This document shows, piece after piece, positions 1-11,352 of a stretch of DNA of 64,000 nt; position 1 is the first letter of the stretch; each line of letters opens with the position of its first letter. The stretch is taken from assembly GCA_031761405.1 (NCBI GenBank), contig JASEVX010000001.1, forward strand, positions 114,370,071 to 114,434,070, in the 5' to 3' direction. Origin of the DNA: Serripes groenlandicus (Eukaryota > Mollusca > Bivalvia > Cardiida > Cardiidae). The translations under genes were made by a program, and so were the position numbers. Below the pieces are notes generated by a model. It ran no database searches. It was given only the letters and a program-made list of their open reading frames with translations, and was not told the origin of the DNA.

Positions 1-393
1 AATTCGTGCGGTTTTACCCCTTTTCCTGCTTTAAGCCGCTTCAAAGGACAATTTCTAATCCCGCGTTTAACTTATAAGCACAATTTGCGAACAGTGAAGA
101 CCAAGATCAGCCTTCATTCACATGCAGTGTAAAAACATGAAATAAACAGAATCTATGTATTCGTTTTGGTTAAAGATTAAGATATATTTTCATTTCGAGA
201 ACACGAAACACATTAAGGTTACTAGACATAGTCACCCGTGAAAATAGCAATGTTAAAGTTCAGTCATTGAAGAGATATCGCGTTTATTTATGTTCTCTCG
301 TCTACATGGATTCGGCAGGTGTCGTAAAGGTGTTTTCGTAACGTAGATCACATTGCATCTGCAAGTTTGGCGGCAACCAGTAGTCAACTTTAA

Positions 394-626
394 TTAACCC
401 TTCCCACATACGGACGCTTTGTGACGCCGCTACAATAGACGAATTTGGACAAGAGTGTGGCAGAAGGAGAAATTGCTTATTATGAACAGTTTCTCCTTTT
501 GCCACAGTGTTGTAAACTCTTTTTGATAATTTTAAAAAAAATCCCATTTATGGAGTGTTTCACGTGTTTATAAAGATGTTTTCAAAGTTATCTGCTGTCG
601 ATTTGATGTATAAGGGAAATATTTAA
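394..626 (+). mobile_element. Family C MITE
   Basis: Starts TTAACCCTTCCCACATA and ends AAGGGAAATATTTAA. It has the central foldback AGAAGGAGAAATTGCTTAT...CAGTTTCTCCTTTTGCC and the internal GTTTTCAAAGT-TCTGCTG block. This is a diverged, older copy. Confidence 0.75.
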
Positions 627-722
627 AATATTGTCATTGATTCCATTTAACACACTTGGTTGTATCATTTTGTTACCATTATATCTGAAAGACAACACAT
701 AACAGGAGACGTAATACTCCTT

Positions 723-1215
723 TTCAACCCTTTCCCAAACTTATATGCAGCAGGCGACTCAGACATGTCAATAAAACTATGTAAAATATCTATACATGAA
801 GTATGTAAATTGAAAAGAGATGTTAACATTGTTGCAAAAGGAGAAATTGCTAGTAGGGTGAAAGATGTCTTTTTCCACAGCGTTTCAAATGTTGTCTACT
901 GCATAAGTCGGAATCTGTATTTACGACCGTCTGGAAAAGATGAATTACATAACATGTCACTTCTAGACTCCCCCTACTTGAAATCGAAAAGAGAACACAG
1001 TGGAAAATCCGACATTTTGAACAAAATAAGTAGAAACCATAAAAATGAGTATTTGCTGATGAAGAGATTTAATAAGGAAGATTTGTTAATGATACAATTA
1101 TTTTATTGAATAGAGTTGGAAATACTGTGGCATTGAGAGAAAATGCTTGTTACTCGTTTAAGCAATGTCTCTATTTTCCACATACTTTTCAAAAGTTGAT
1201 CGCTGAAGATATATC
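723..1215 (+). mobile_element. Degenerate family C MITE material
   Basis: AACCCTTTCCCAAACTTATA, GCAGCAGGCGACTC and GCAAAAGGAGAAATTGCT mark one decayed copy. A second set of arms (TGTGGCATTGAGAGAAAATG and GCAATGTCTC...TTCCACA) lies at 1118-1185. An open frame of 149 codons crosses this region but is chance coding through repeat. Confidence 0.4.
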
Positions 1216-1240
1216 ACAATTCATGTGAATGAAGTAAAGT

Positions 1241-1434
1241 CAGAGCTCCAGATAAGATGAGTATTTCACATCCCCAAATCCGTATTTGATCCTCAAACCC
1301 TATGTTGTGGGTACTCGAAAGAATCGTCTCAGTGAGACGATTCTTTTGAGTACCCACAACATAGGTTTTAGTGGAGTCATAAGTGAGATATGGATGGAAA
1401 AAGATCAGTTCACCCCTACTTATCTATTCCTCTG
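1241..1434 (+). mobile_element. Family B foldback MITE
   Basis: TIRs CAGAGCTCCAGATAAGATG and CTTATCTATTCCTCTG. The centre is a near-perfect palindrome of about 75 bp (AACCCTATGTTGTGGGTACT arm, apex GTCTCAGTGAGAC) with one mismatch. Confidence 0.8.
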
Positions 1435-1675
1435 CGTGAGTAAAGTATTATGTTAACCTCGCCAATAAATATATAAGTTGAATCCGTGAATAAGCTACAG
1501 CAATAAGATATATATAGTATGTTATATAGTATACATTGAAGTTATAGTTTTCATTTTTCTATTATTCACCTTTTGAACCTTTGAACTCGTTATTATTGTG
1601 CTTTCAAATTGTCAAACCGTATCTTTTGTCAGTTATAACCACCGCAAATCTTTTTTAAACGCACTTGGTGTCTTT

Positions 1676-1878
1676 TTAACTCTTTCCCACTTACAAACAA
1701 TCGGCTGCAGACATCTCTGAAAACATCTAGGCAGAGAAAGGAATACTTCTACAAATACAAGTATAATTAAAGGGTAGGATACAAAACAATTTGACAAAAA
1801 GAGACATTGCTCATTATGAGTAATATCTCAATATGCCACAATGTTTTTAATTGTCGATGGCTGTAGATGTGTCGAATT
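1676..1878 (-). mobile_element. Family C MITE, right end lost
   Basis: TTAACTCTTTCCCACTTACA at the left, then CTGCAGACATC, TGAAAACATCTAGGCAGA and the central arms GAGACATTGCTCATTATGAG. It fades after GGCTGTAGATGTGTC. Confidence 0.6.
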
Positions 1879-2560
1879 ACATTTGCCAGTGGGCAAGGAT
1901 TAGAGAAATGTTTTTTATGTGTAAATAGAACTTCGATTGCAATATTCTATACTAAGTGACAGTGCGCTATACAATAAGGTCATACAGTGCAATATGCAGA
2001 TTTCGCCTTTCCTGCTTTTTTATGTATGACTATTTATTAGACCTTCACCAGTCTTGTTATTGAATGGTTGAGGGAAAAACACGACGTAGGGGGCAAGACG
2101 GAAATGTCAATAATTAAATTTCTCTTTTTCCTTTCTTTCTTGTTGTACTATTTTTCGTCTCAATGTAGCCTTTCAGTGTATATTACATCTTTGCCGCCTT
2201 GAACCACCAGACGAATTTGAATGCATCAACAATAGACGACATTTAGCAACACTGTGGAAAAAGGAAAACTGCTTTTAACGCACGATGTCAACTTCTGCTC
2301 TTAACTTTAATTCCAAACATGGATAAAATATAGTTGTTTTTATGTTGTATTTTTTTAACACGAGAATCAAGAAATATTTTTTCTAATTAACATTAAATGT
2401 GCAGATCCCAGCATGTATTATTGTTACAAATTAATAAGTCATCCATATGTGAGTAAATATTTAAACAATTAGTCATAGCTGCTTGAACCCACAACCACGG
2501 GTGAGTTGTATGCCGTCGTAGGTAGGCCGAATGATTGATATCAACCGATTTATTTTATTA
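1879..2560. other. No gene seen; one MITE C fragment
   Basis: AT-rich DNA. Only 2205-2285 is recognisable, as a family C fragment (AATAGACGACATTTAGCAAC, GTGGAAAAAGGAAAACTGC). Confidence 0.5.
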
Positions 2561-3008
2561 ATCATATGCGCCGTCCCACGAGAAAACCAACTTGATGGCC
2601 TCTGCGTAATGTATCGATCCAGATCTGCCGCGCTTAGTCCGAGCATGCTAATCCGGGCCGTCACATTCTGTCTCAGGTGGATAGAGGTATATGGAAATGA
2701 TTCCGAAACAGAAAATCCACAGGAGGCGAAACGTGTATGTCCGGGTTAGCCTGCGCGGCATGCTTAGACTGATCCGAGTTCAACATTGTGGTCTCTGCGT
2801 AAAGTATCGAACCGGATTAGCCTGTGCATGCCGCGCCTCTTATGGATCTTCTGTTTTTTAAAATGATTACTCTATACCTCTTATACCCCTAAGACGGAAT
2901 GTGTCGGTCCGGTTTACCATGCGCGTCAGACTGCGCAGGCATATCTGGGTCGAATCAGTATACCGCAGAGCCCATAATGTTGGTTTTCTCGTAATTCGGC
3001 TCAAATAT
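2561..3008. mobile_element. Family A elements joined as an inverted dimer
   Basis: The left unit starts TGCGCCGTCCCACGAGAAAA in + orientation and runs to TTAGACTGATCCGAGTT. There it joins CAACATTGTGGTCTCTGCGT, the inside of a minus-oriented unit that ends GGTTTTCTCGTAATTCGGCT. Both inner termini are missing, so two elements have fused. Confidence 0.75.
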
Positions 3009-3196
3009 TAAATACGATTTAAAGGTCATCTTTCGGAAACATTGAAATTATAGAAGAAGAAGAATCAATGATTGTCTAAATAACAGACGACCCCCGATAA
3101 AGAAATGGTGATTGCCGAGCGTTCTGATTGTATAGTCTATTCGGTGTCTTCAGATCAAATATACACAGAGCGAAGACAAATTCGTCTGATTTCGCT

Positions 3197-3362
3197 GCAG
3201 CCTCAGTAGCTCAGTCGGTAGCGACACGAGCTGTCAATCCAGGGGATGTGAGTTCGAACCCCAGCTCGGGAAACATTCTCCCCAACGTTTGACAAAAGTA
3301 ACTGTGACAAGCGTTATTTGTGTTTCACCAATGGGCTACCACACTGTTTTCAGACATCGGCT
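3197..3362 (+). mobile_element. SINE S1, 3'-truncated
   Basis: tRNA-like head with A box TAGCTCAGTCGGTAG and B box GAGTTCGAACCCC. It is followed by the S1 body (TTTGACAAAAGTAACTGTGA, CACCAATGGGCTA) and lacks the ATCAATCA tail. Confidence 0.7.
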
Positions 3363-3689
3363 CCTGAAAATGCATCCCAATGCATCAGCAATTGGAAAGG
3401 GTCAACTAGGTACTTATTTGAGAGTTATCCCGTAGACACACGGTTAGTTAATTTCCGCTGTTACCTATATTGAAATACAAACATTAGGGGGTATCCTACT
3501 TAAACCCAACCCGACGCTTGAGGGGTGTTTTAAGTACATATACTATATGTACATAAAAAAGGATAATTTCAAACATAAATATTATTGATCAACAAAACAA
3601 ATATCGTTTTGCCTTTCTCTATGTAGACAGCTGTATTTAAATTGTGAAACTAAAAAGTGTCCTCTCTCTGTTTCAGTCTGTTTCTGTCT

Positions 3690-3690
<1 letters not shown>

Positions 3691-3736
<46 letters not shown>
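3691..3736 (+). repeat. Poly-C tract, 46 bases
   Basis: An uninterrupted run of C directly before the CT-rich microsatellite. The true length is uncertain because such tracts are poorly read. Confidence 0.9.
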
Positions 3737-3786
3737 TTCCCCTCTATATACCTCTCTATATCTCTCTCTCTCTTTCTCTCTCCGCC

Positions 3787-3861
<75 letters not shown>

Positions 3862-3963
3862 GTTTGTCCTGTCTGTCTGTCTATTTGTCTGTCTGTCTGT
3901 CTGTCCTGTCTGTCCTGTCTGTCTGTCGGGTCTGATCTGTCTGTCTGTCTGTCTGTCTGTCTG

Positions 3964-4020
<57 letters not shown>

Positions 4021-4060
4021 ACTCTCTCTCTCTCTCTCCTCTCTCTCTCATATGTATATA
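3737..4060 (+). repeat. (CT)n and (CTGT)n microsatellite
   Basis: Alternating blocks of (CT)n, (CTGT)n and CTGTC variants, all pyrimidine or nearly so on this strand. Open frames here (Ser/Leu/Val or Arg/Glu repeats) are artefacts of the simple repeat. Confidence 0.95.
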
Positions 4061-4789
4061 TATATAATATATATATACTACATGTCTCCCTCGTTGTAAT
4101 ATAACTGCGTAAAACGGCGTAACAAAGCAAACGAAAAATAATTACGTATTTCCGTTTTCCAGCTCTCAACCCCCATTGACTCAGAATTGCCGTCTAAAGA
4201 TTATAAGTCTTGAATTTAATGACAAACATACACATCAGCTCGGATGAAAATCCTGTTTGATATAGACATCTTAGCGAAATTATAAAGCCCCGAATGATGT
4301 TTACCTTAAATTATTCATGTGTGCTTGCTTTTCCCTTTATCTTGTTTTACGCTGGTTAACACATACATGTACTTACGTTTCTGTCGATATGGCATAGATC
4401 CATACCAAACCGCCCGTACGGTGTCAAATAAACAATACAATAATTTTGTATTCAAACTTTGCATCTTACGATTTACGGAGGAGATGTTTGTCAAAAGTCG
4501 ACAGACAGACTCCAGTAGAACCCTGGTAACATCTGAGAGCTTGTGCGCAACTGTCGACGAAGATCCATTTGAAACAATCGTGCTATCAGCTACAGCATTT
4601 AAACTGTTTTAATGATTTTGTGACTAACCTGATGAACCAGTACATATCTATTTGCCAATCAGTGTTCGATATCTTGTGTAGTATTGTGGTTTTACGCCAT
4701 TTTCAACATTATTTCAGGTATACCAAGGCCGACAGTTCACATATGATGATTTCTGTGTAAAGAAATAAGTACAGGCTAGCTACAATGTG

Positions 4790-4892
4790 TCTTTCTCAAG
4801 AGTACTACACCATGACCGCCGCGACTTGGAATCGAACCCGGGAAAGCCCGTTTCAAAATTCCCGACGCTTACCACTCGGCTACGGTGTATTC
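4790..4892 (-). repeat. tRNA-like SINE head
   Basis: Read on the minus strand: a CGAGTGGTAAGCGTCGGGAA-type A-box region and a GGTTCGATTCC-type B box (GAATCGAACCC on +). Upstream at 4690-4745 is a fragment of SINE body (TTTTACGCCATTTTCAACAT). Probably an old 5' part of an S2-type SINE. Confidence 0.45.
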
Positions 4893-5128
4893 CTCAACCA
4901 GTGTTAGAGTCATGTCTCACGAATAAACCACAACAACTAATAAAAGTTGTCTACACTCACCATGTGAAAGTATTCAAATGGAAACTGTTTTAAGAGGGTT
5001 CTTTAATGGGAACTGGCGAACAGATCAACACACATCATACGCTCTAGCGGTTGCTTTTTTTTCTAATTCGGCGAACAATGTGTTTGTAGATGTTGTTTGT
5101 ATGAGCCTCGCTAATTGAATAACAAACC

Positions 5129-5325
5129 CGCTGTCTTCGCGGTGTAGCGGTACGAGTGTCCGGCTTTTGGGTAGGCAATCGGGGTTCGATTCCGGTCGGG
5201 TCTTACTAGCATTTCGGCTGATAGCATCGGCGTCAGGAAAGATAATACCGGTAAACCTGGTGAAATTATCCAGGAACGACGTAGATATAACTGGAATGGT
5301 GTTGACAACGCGTTAAATAACATCA
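5129..5325 (+). mobile_element. SINE S2-type, diverged
   Basis: tRNA-like head (GCGGTGTAGCGGTACGAGTG; B box GGGGTTCGATTCC). It is followed by an S2-like body with TACCGGTAAAC and a TATAACTGGAATGGTGTTGA tail domain. Confidence 0.6.
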
Positions 5326-5562
5326 TAAATGAACTGTAAAATGATATTAGCACTTGGAACGTTCCATTTCCCATCAGTCGTGGCTCATTCATGTGTCACT
5401 TAGGTCGGCATTGAAAGTCGATAATAATAGAGGAAGGTTTAGCAAGGTGTGTTTAGCATTAGTCTTTTAAATTGTTTATTTGCCCTTTGCTTGAAAAAAC
5501 AACGAATTTTGTCATATACTTAAATCCATTTCGTAAACATGCTTTTGTTTTGTCTTTTAATC

Positions 5563-5788
5563 TTAACCCTTCTCCTCATATAGACAGCTTTTTTGACGCC
5601 TCTGCAGCAGATGGCTTTTTGAAAACATGGCAACAAAGAGAGAAATTGCTTAATAAACGAGCAATTCTCTCCTTTAAGTCCCCATGTATTCAATTCTTGT
5701 AACTTTCATTTTAAGAGCGTTTCTAAAAAAAATCAGGTATGTTTTCAAAGTCGTCTGCTGCAGATTTGTTGTAAGTGGGAACAGGGTT
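5563..5788 (+). mobile_element. Family C MITE
   Basis: TTAACCCTTCTCCTCATATA start, CTCTGCAGCAGATGGCTTTT, central arms AGAGAAATTGCT/AGCAATTCTCTCC, GTTTTCAAAGTCGTCTGCTG, and a decayed right end (GGGAACAGGGTTGAC). Confidence 0.75.
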
Positions 5789-6089
5789 GACTTGTGTGTA
5801 TTAACGGAACGGAACGTTGAGGTGTATGCGAGTACAATGTGTAGTCAGCGATGATAAACAAGGATGGAGTACCGATCAAGTTAGGATCACCCGTATTCCT
5901 ACAATGTAATATTATTGTATGGCAAATTCGGTTACATGCATTTGAACGCTGTCGTTTCCTTGTCTGATAAGTCTCATAGCATAAGCCGCGATAAGTTTAC
6001 AAACAACCAAGAGCCAGATCAACATGGGTGTGAATGTGGCAGGTTTACCTGGACCTACTCCTGGTTCGAATAACACTCTTAATGATTGC

Positions 6090-6300
6090 GGGTTTCCTAG
6101 AGCAGAGGATGATGCATGTTTAACATGTCAAATATATTATGTATACTACATTGACTTACAACCGACACTGACGAATCTAAAGTTGAATAATTTAGATGAA
6201 AAGAAGTCAATATTTTGTGATGACTCGAGCGAGATCACGCTTGATCCTTCTGTTTACATTTAGAACTCATTCGATGGGGGTAAATAAATTATATTACGTC
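6090..6300 (+). repeat. Left copy of a ~210-bp sequence repeated across the gap
   Basis: From GTTTCCTAGAGCA to the AAATAAATTATATT stretch this matches 6501-6705, apart from a variable ATA-rich patch and several 1-3 bp indels. The indels look like sequencing errors or allelic differences. Confidence 0.85.
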
Positions 6301-6500
6301 NNNNNNNNNNNNNNNNNNNNNNNNNNNNNNNNNNNNNNNNNNNNNNNNNNNNNNNNNNNNNNNNNNNNNNNNNNNNNNNNNNNNNNNNNNNNNNNNNNNN
6401 NNNNNNNNNNNNNNNNNNNNNNNNNNNNNNNNNNNNNNNNNNNNNNNNNNNNNNNNNNNNNNNNNNNNNNNNNNNNNNNNNNNNNNNNNNNNNNNNNNNN
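6301..6500. other. Assembly gap of exactly 200 N
   Basis: A round-number run of N. Sequence to its right (6501-6705) repeats the sequence to its left (about 6090-6300) with small indels, so the gap probably does not represent 200 bp of missing unique DNA. Confidence 0.95.
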
Positions 6501-6705
6501 GTTTCCTAGAGCAAGGATGATGCATGTTTAACAGTCAAATGTATATGCATACATACATACAACCGACACTGACGAATCTAAGTTGAATAATTTATATGAA
6601 AAGAAGTCAATATTTTGTGATGACTCGAGCGAGATCACGCTTGATCCTTCCTGTTTACATTTAGAACTCATTCGTGGGTAAATAAATTATATTTACGCAT
6701 ACGTG
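6501..6705 (+). repeat. Right copy of the ~210-bp sequence repeated across the gap
   Basis: Near-identical to 6090-6300 and starting immediately after the Ns. A failed overlap join between two contigs explains this most simply. Confidence 0.85.
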
Positions 6706-6831
6706 ATAGACATAAATTATGTTATTTAACATTTTCTTTATTTAACATACTTTTTTATATATATGTTTTTATATTAAATTGGAGAAAAAAGATTCCATAG
6801 TTTGCGTTTCTCTGTTTTTACTGATCTTGTC

Positions 6832-7062
6832 GCCGAACCCTAGTAGCTCAGTCGGTTTTGACGCAGGCCGTCAATCCAGAGGTTGTGAGTTCGAACCCAA
6901 ATTCGACTGACATTCTCTACAACGTTTGACAAAAAAAAAATACGACAGAATAGAACAGCACCCAAAGACGATACTTGGAAATACTGTTGTGTAGTAGGTG
7001 AATTGGCCTCAACAATATGAATAATAAATTGTTGAAAACGAGTTAATCCCACATCGATCATT
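6832..7062 (+). mobile_element. SINE S1
   Basis: Starts GCCGAACCCTAGTAGCTCAG. B box GTGAGTTCGAACCC. The body includes AACGTTTGACAAAAA, and the tail GAATAATAAATTGTTGAAAA is followed by GTTAATCCC. The middle part is shortened relative to full copies. Confidence 0.7.
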
Positions 7063-7529
7063 GATATAGGCAAGGTATCTACCGATATTGATAATCTGCA
7101 GGCATAAAAAGGTGTTATTATCCTGATATATTATTAAGATGATTTAACATTTTTATCAAATCTAAATGTATAAAATTAATTTACATCATGTAATACGTGT
7201 CTGTCTGTCTGACAGACAGACATACAGAGCCCCACATGTAATTCTAACAAAAGTCGCCAAGCGCGGATCATATGTATATCTTACATAACACAATCCTATA
7301 TTTAGTAAATAATATAACTAAATATGCACGATGTCAGTACATCAAAACATGTTTATTTCCCTATAAACAACATGTGCACTGTTAATTCATTTGAAGCAGT
7401 CAATGTTGTAAACATGTTTGTCCGATGGTATGTTACTTAAGTCGACTTCTTTTGTGCGACTTACTTCTTATGGAATGTGTTGTTAGAAAACAGGTCGGGT
7501 TTCTCATGGCGTGGATTTTTAAACATTTG

Positions 7530-7765
7530 TTTGGACGATGTTTTACGCCCCTTTCAACAGTATTTCAGTTATATCACGGTACGAGAACTACTAGATTTAT
7601 AATCCTGACACTGACACATCAGTCGATATGATATCTGCGCAACCTTGAGCGTCACGGAGGGAAGCAATTATTACCCATTTTAAAGTATTTGGTATGCCAA
7701 AACCGGGGATCTAGCCATGATCTACCGCCTCATAGCGGACGCTCTAACCATTTCACCATGGAGAC
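7530..7765 (-). mobile_element. SINE S2, nearly full length
   Basis: Reading on +, the tail domain TTACGCCCCTTTCAACAGTA with TTCAGTTATATCACGG comes first. The body is next (ACCTTGAGCGTCACGGAGG), then GGTATGCCAAAACCGGGGAT and a tRNA-like head, CCGCCTCATAGCGGACGCTC. Confidence 0.65.
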
Positions 7766-7894
7766 AGAACGGCGTGTCCTTACAAACTACTCAGATCAAT
7801 TTGAGTCACATGTATCAATTTTTTTTATTTTTTTTTAACAACAGTTTATTTATTTCTAGTATTCAAAGGCCACCGGCCCACAATACAATAATTT

Positions 7895-8039
7895 AGAGCA
7901 GAAGCTGTCTTTCCTGAAATCTGCATTGTTTGACTTTTAATTTTACCCAATTTCCTACTGGACGAGAAATGGAGTAGTTCATTTTTTTTTGTTAACAAGA
8001 AAGAGTCGACTTTGTGAAAGTCGGCAGTGAAAGAGTTAA
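7895..8039 (+). mobile_element. Family E MITE, right half
   Basis: CCTGAAATCTGCATTGTTTG matches the right arm of the copy at 27985-28196. The end AGTGAAAGAGTTAA is the family terminus. The left half is decayed or absent. Confidence 0.55.
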
Positions 8040-8972
8040 TTACAATGTTTTTAAGCTGCTTTAAATAGTATTTCAATTGAAACATATCGTCTCCTATGTA
8101 AAACTACAAGTATAGCTTTCGTAACGATGTTCCCATCAAACTCAATGTGACTAACGTCATTCTTAGAGGACAGATGGCCACGTTCCCGGGAATAATGTTG
8201 TGTGTTCTCACTACATTGATGGTACGAGAGAGTGAGTAAACACAAACGGTTAGTGGAACTGGCTATAGTAGTATAACAGAAATATTGTTGAAAGCGGTAT
8301 TACACATTAAACTCCAACATTGTACTTGAATGAATGTGAGAATACGATATGATGACAAGCAGATGAACATTATTGAAATCTACCTCTCAACCACAAACTA
8401 AATGTAAACGATGACCAGGCAGATTTTAAAGTATGCGTGGATCCTAGAAAGTGTATAAAATGTTATTATATACGGACCACGTCTCCCGAAAACAGACCTT
8501 AAGTACTTGGCGACCATCAATGTTCAATACAACACGGAGAATACATTATATTTAAAGTCCGCGTTCGGTTTCATGAACTGAAAACATCTCCTATCAGTCT
8601 CGAATTAGATACGGAACAATTTATGGGGGATATATTAGGATTCGCTGTTAACTCATAAATCGGGACTAAATAACTCATATTGGAAATAAGGCAGGCTAAA
8701 ATTGCTATTAAATGGACCATGGGGGCGCTGCCGGTGGATTACGGGTATTTGAGATGATCTACTAGGGATGAAGGTATTTCTGGTTCGGCGTCGTTTGGGC
8801 TTTACCTGTATGTCTACCTGACGTTGGCGCGTGCGTTTTAGTCCTAATTATTATGGAAACACCTGAGTCATGCCGGACTGCGTTGATGCGCAATGTTAAC
8901 TTGATACACACTGTTCGCTTATGACATTCGGTTGGTTTACCTGTGGGTTCTCCCCCCGCTTATTTGTCCATG
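8040..8972. other. No gene or clear repeat seen
   Basis: About 930 bp of AT-rich DNA with no recognisable exon, TIR or tandem structure. Confidence 0.5.
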
Positions 8973-9220
8973 TCGAGGGCTTGGCGTGAAACGGGGGTAA
9001 CTAAAATTTATAATTTTTTACCAAGGTTAATCACCTCGGCATAAAGTCTTTATAAGCGTTGACTAATTTTTCTTGGTAAACAATGGAAATTAAGGTGCCA
9101 TTGCTCGTTCTGAGCAATGACACCTAAATTTGCATTGTTTACAAAGGGGTCAAAATTGCCCCTAAACCAGGGTTTTCAAAACAGGTGTTTAGTTACAACT
9201 GTTTCACGCCAAGCCCTCGA
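8973..9220 (+). mobile_element. Family D foldback MITE
   Basis: TIRs TCGAGGGCTTGGCGTGAAAC and its near-exact complement ending CCAAGCCCTCGA. The centre (9076-9142) is a ~67-bp foldback: GTAAACAATG at one end, GCATTGTTTAC at the other, and an AGGTGCCATTGCTC / GAGCAATGACACCT stem at the apex. It has no coding capacity. A second copy in opposite orientation is at 59350-59582. Confidence 0.85.
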
Positions 9221-9728
9221 TGTTCAATGACAGCCCACTTTTAAAGTGTAAGTGACAAGTCCGTAGATTAATAATCTATCATGTATCCATGTTATCAAAT
9301 CTTGGTACAGTAATATATGTTTGTCAGAAGTTTCTTGTTCCTGTGACTAGTTGGCAGACAAGGCTTTTCCAGATCAGACTGCAATGCTGAGCAGGGTGAT
9401 ATAACAGTGCAGTGGTCGTATCGTTGTATTCATTGAGCATTATAGACGTCTACTTCTCTCAAATACCAATCTTTCCTAAAACAGGTGCGTGTTACTGACA
9501 CATCTTGGTGTTTCCACAACAGTTAAGACAATGACGCACTCGTAAACGGCAGGTAGTCATATGCAAAGCTTTATTTATAGCTGTTCTACTACTAACGGTA
9601 AGGATGGTTTTCATGGAGCAACGTTAATATGGTAAAGAAACCCGAGCCGTTTTTGATCTACGTCACTTTGGTTAATGTTGCGAAAGTCCTTTTTTCCTAA
9701 ATGGTTTAAAAAGTGAATCGGTTCAATA

Positions 9729-9982
9729 TGAGCCGTTTCACGAGAAAATGGTATCTGCGTAATGTATCGACCCAGATCAGCCTGCGCAATCCGCGCAGGC
9801 TAATCCGGGCCGACACATTCCGTCTTAGGGGGGTAGAGGTATAGAGTAATGATTCCTGAAACAGAAAATCCATAGGGGGCAAAACCTATCGACCCGGATC
9901 AGCCTGTCCGACATGTTTAGGTTGATTCGGGTCGATACTTTACGCAGAGTCAACACTGTTGGTTTTCTCGTGGCACGGATCA
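9729..9982 (+). mobile_element. Family A element, full length
   Basis: Begins TGAGCCGTTTCACGAGAAAA and ends TTTTCTCGTGGCACGGATCA. TA flanks it on both sides, which suggests a TA target site. Inside are palindromes of the CAGCCTGCGCAATCCGCGCA type and the block GGGGGTAGAGGTATAGAGTA. No open frame. This is the reference + orientation used here. Confidence 0.85.
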
Positions 9983-10198
9983 TATGATTTTAAAGTTTAG
10001 AGGAAATTTGTCATACTAAAGAGTAAATCGGATTTCAAAGTTCAGTCCGTCTTTTAAATTAATTTTTTGATAGTATTTATAAACTCGAAATGGGTATCAA
10101 ACGCTAGCCTTCATTAGCGACCTGTACACAAACAAGGTAACCCCCACGCGAAATCTTATCGCACTAACCAAACAATTCGAAAGAAATTGGATACGAAT

Positions 10199-10403
10199 TA
10201 ACCCTTTCTCACTTGCAGACTCATTTTACGCATCTGCAGCAGACCACGTATGAACACATTGTTGAAAAAGGAGTAATTGCTCATGAAGAGCAATCTTTCT
10301 TTTGACACAATGTCTTCAACTCTATACATTATGACATTTCATTCATATCGGTTTTGCATATTTGTTTCTCAACGTGTTCTTCTTGAACTTGAGAAAGGGT
10401 TAA
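10199..10403 (+). mobile_element. Family C MITE
   Basis: TTAACCCTTTCTCACTTGCA to AACTTGAGAAAGGGTTAA, with TTAA at both ends. Centre: AAGGAGTAATTGCTCATGAA / GAGCAATCTTTC. Confidence 0.85.
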
Positions 10404-10676
10404 ATCGTCTAAGTGCGAAGTCGTGTAGATAATTCAAAAATACCCTCCGAGCAGCTGTGACGCATTTCATGGATTAGATTATTTTATATGTACTACAAAA
10501 GGGAAAAACAGACCAAATGAATAAAATGAATTTTGTGGTAAAAGAAGCCGTACCTAGGAAGTGAATAGCTGATACAAGTTTTTTAGTTTACATTAGATAA
10601 TAACTTAACATGTTTGGGTTTAGACTTCGACTTATGCATGAACTATTTTTTAGTAATTTTCGTTTCACTATTTTGT

Positions 10677-10971
10677 GCCGTGCCCCGGTAGCTCAGTCGG
10701 TAGCGACGCGGGCTGTCAATCCAGGGGTTGTGAGATCGAATCCCGCCTCGGCCAGCTTTCTTTCCGACGAATGACAAAAGTCAATGCGACATGCGTCATT
10801 CGTCTTCCACCAATGGGCTAAGTCTATGTGGAAAAGCAGCCAGTTGCTTGGGGGAGATTGTTGTGTGGAGTACTGGTGTGGGAAAAACAGGAAATGCATG
10901 AGAAGGTGAACTGGCCGCCGTGATATGACTGAAACATTGTTGAAAACGGAGTTAAACCCCAATCAATCAAA
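10677..10971 (+). mobile_element. SINE S1, full length with target-site duplication
   Basis: Head GCCGTGCCCCGGTAGCTCAG with A box TAGCTCAGTCGG. The B box is mutated (GATCGAATCCC for GTTCGAATCCC). The anticodon-loop equivalent reads CTGTCAA, like a tRNA-Asp(GTC) derivative. Body CCACCAATGGGCTAAGTC, tail domain ATTGTTGAAAACGGAG, then AACCCCAATCAATCAAA. Flanking repeats TTCACTATTTTGT (10664-10676) and TTCACCATTTTGT (10972-10984) are a 13-bp duplication with one mismatch. Confidence 0.9.
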
Positions 10972-11121
10972 TTCACCATTTTGTACACTTAATAAGAATC
11001 CAATTGATTTTCGGCGAAAATCTACCGGATCATCCCGGTATACCGGCTATTTTTTTACCGGGAGATACCATGACCAGAACCAGGAAAGTGAGAATGGGGC
11101 TTTATGTTGTGACGGTTATCT

Positions 11122-11352
11122 TTAACCCTTTCCCTCATATAGACGCTTTCTGACGCCTCCGCAGCAGAAGGCTTTTTGAAAACATAGTGACAAAAGAAGA
11201 AAATTGCTCAAAACGAGCAATTTCTCCTTTTACCACAATGTTTTCCATTTTTAGTCATAGGTTATCAATTCAATTATAGAGATTTTCAATCTTTTGACAA
11301 AATATGTTCGAAGTCGTCTGCTGTAGAATTATCGTATGAGGGAAAGGGTTAA
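11122..11352 (+). mobile_element. Family C MITE, full length
   Basis: TTAACCCTTTCCCTCATATA to TATGAGGGAAAGGGTTAA, bounded by TTAA. The left subterminal block CTGACGCCTCCGCAGCAGAA differs from the right GTCGTCTGCTGTAGAATTAT, so the element has a direction. Central foldback GAAAATTGCTCAAAACGAGC. Confidence 0.92.

Noticed and set aside
660..1109. 149-codon + frame
   Set aside because: It runs through decayed family C sequence (AACCCTTTCCC, GCAAAAGGAGAAATTGCT) and begins at an alternative codon. No protein similarity recognised.
3644..4169. Proline/serine/leucine-rich and Arg/Glu-rich frames on both strands
   Set aside because: Translations of poly-C, (CT)n and (CTGT)n.
10682..10755. tRNA-Asp-like gene
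   Set aside because: The head has A and B boxes but the B box is mutated, no proper acceptor stem or terminator follows, and the sequence continues as SINE body with a target-site duplication.
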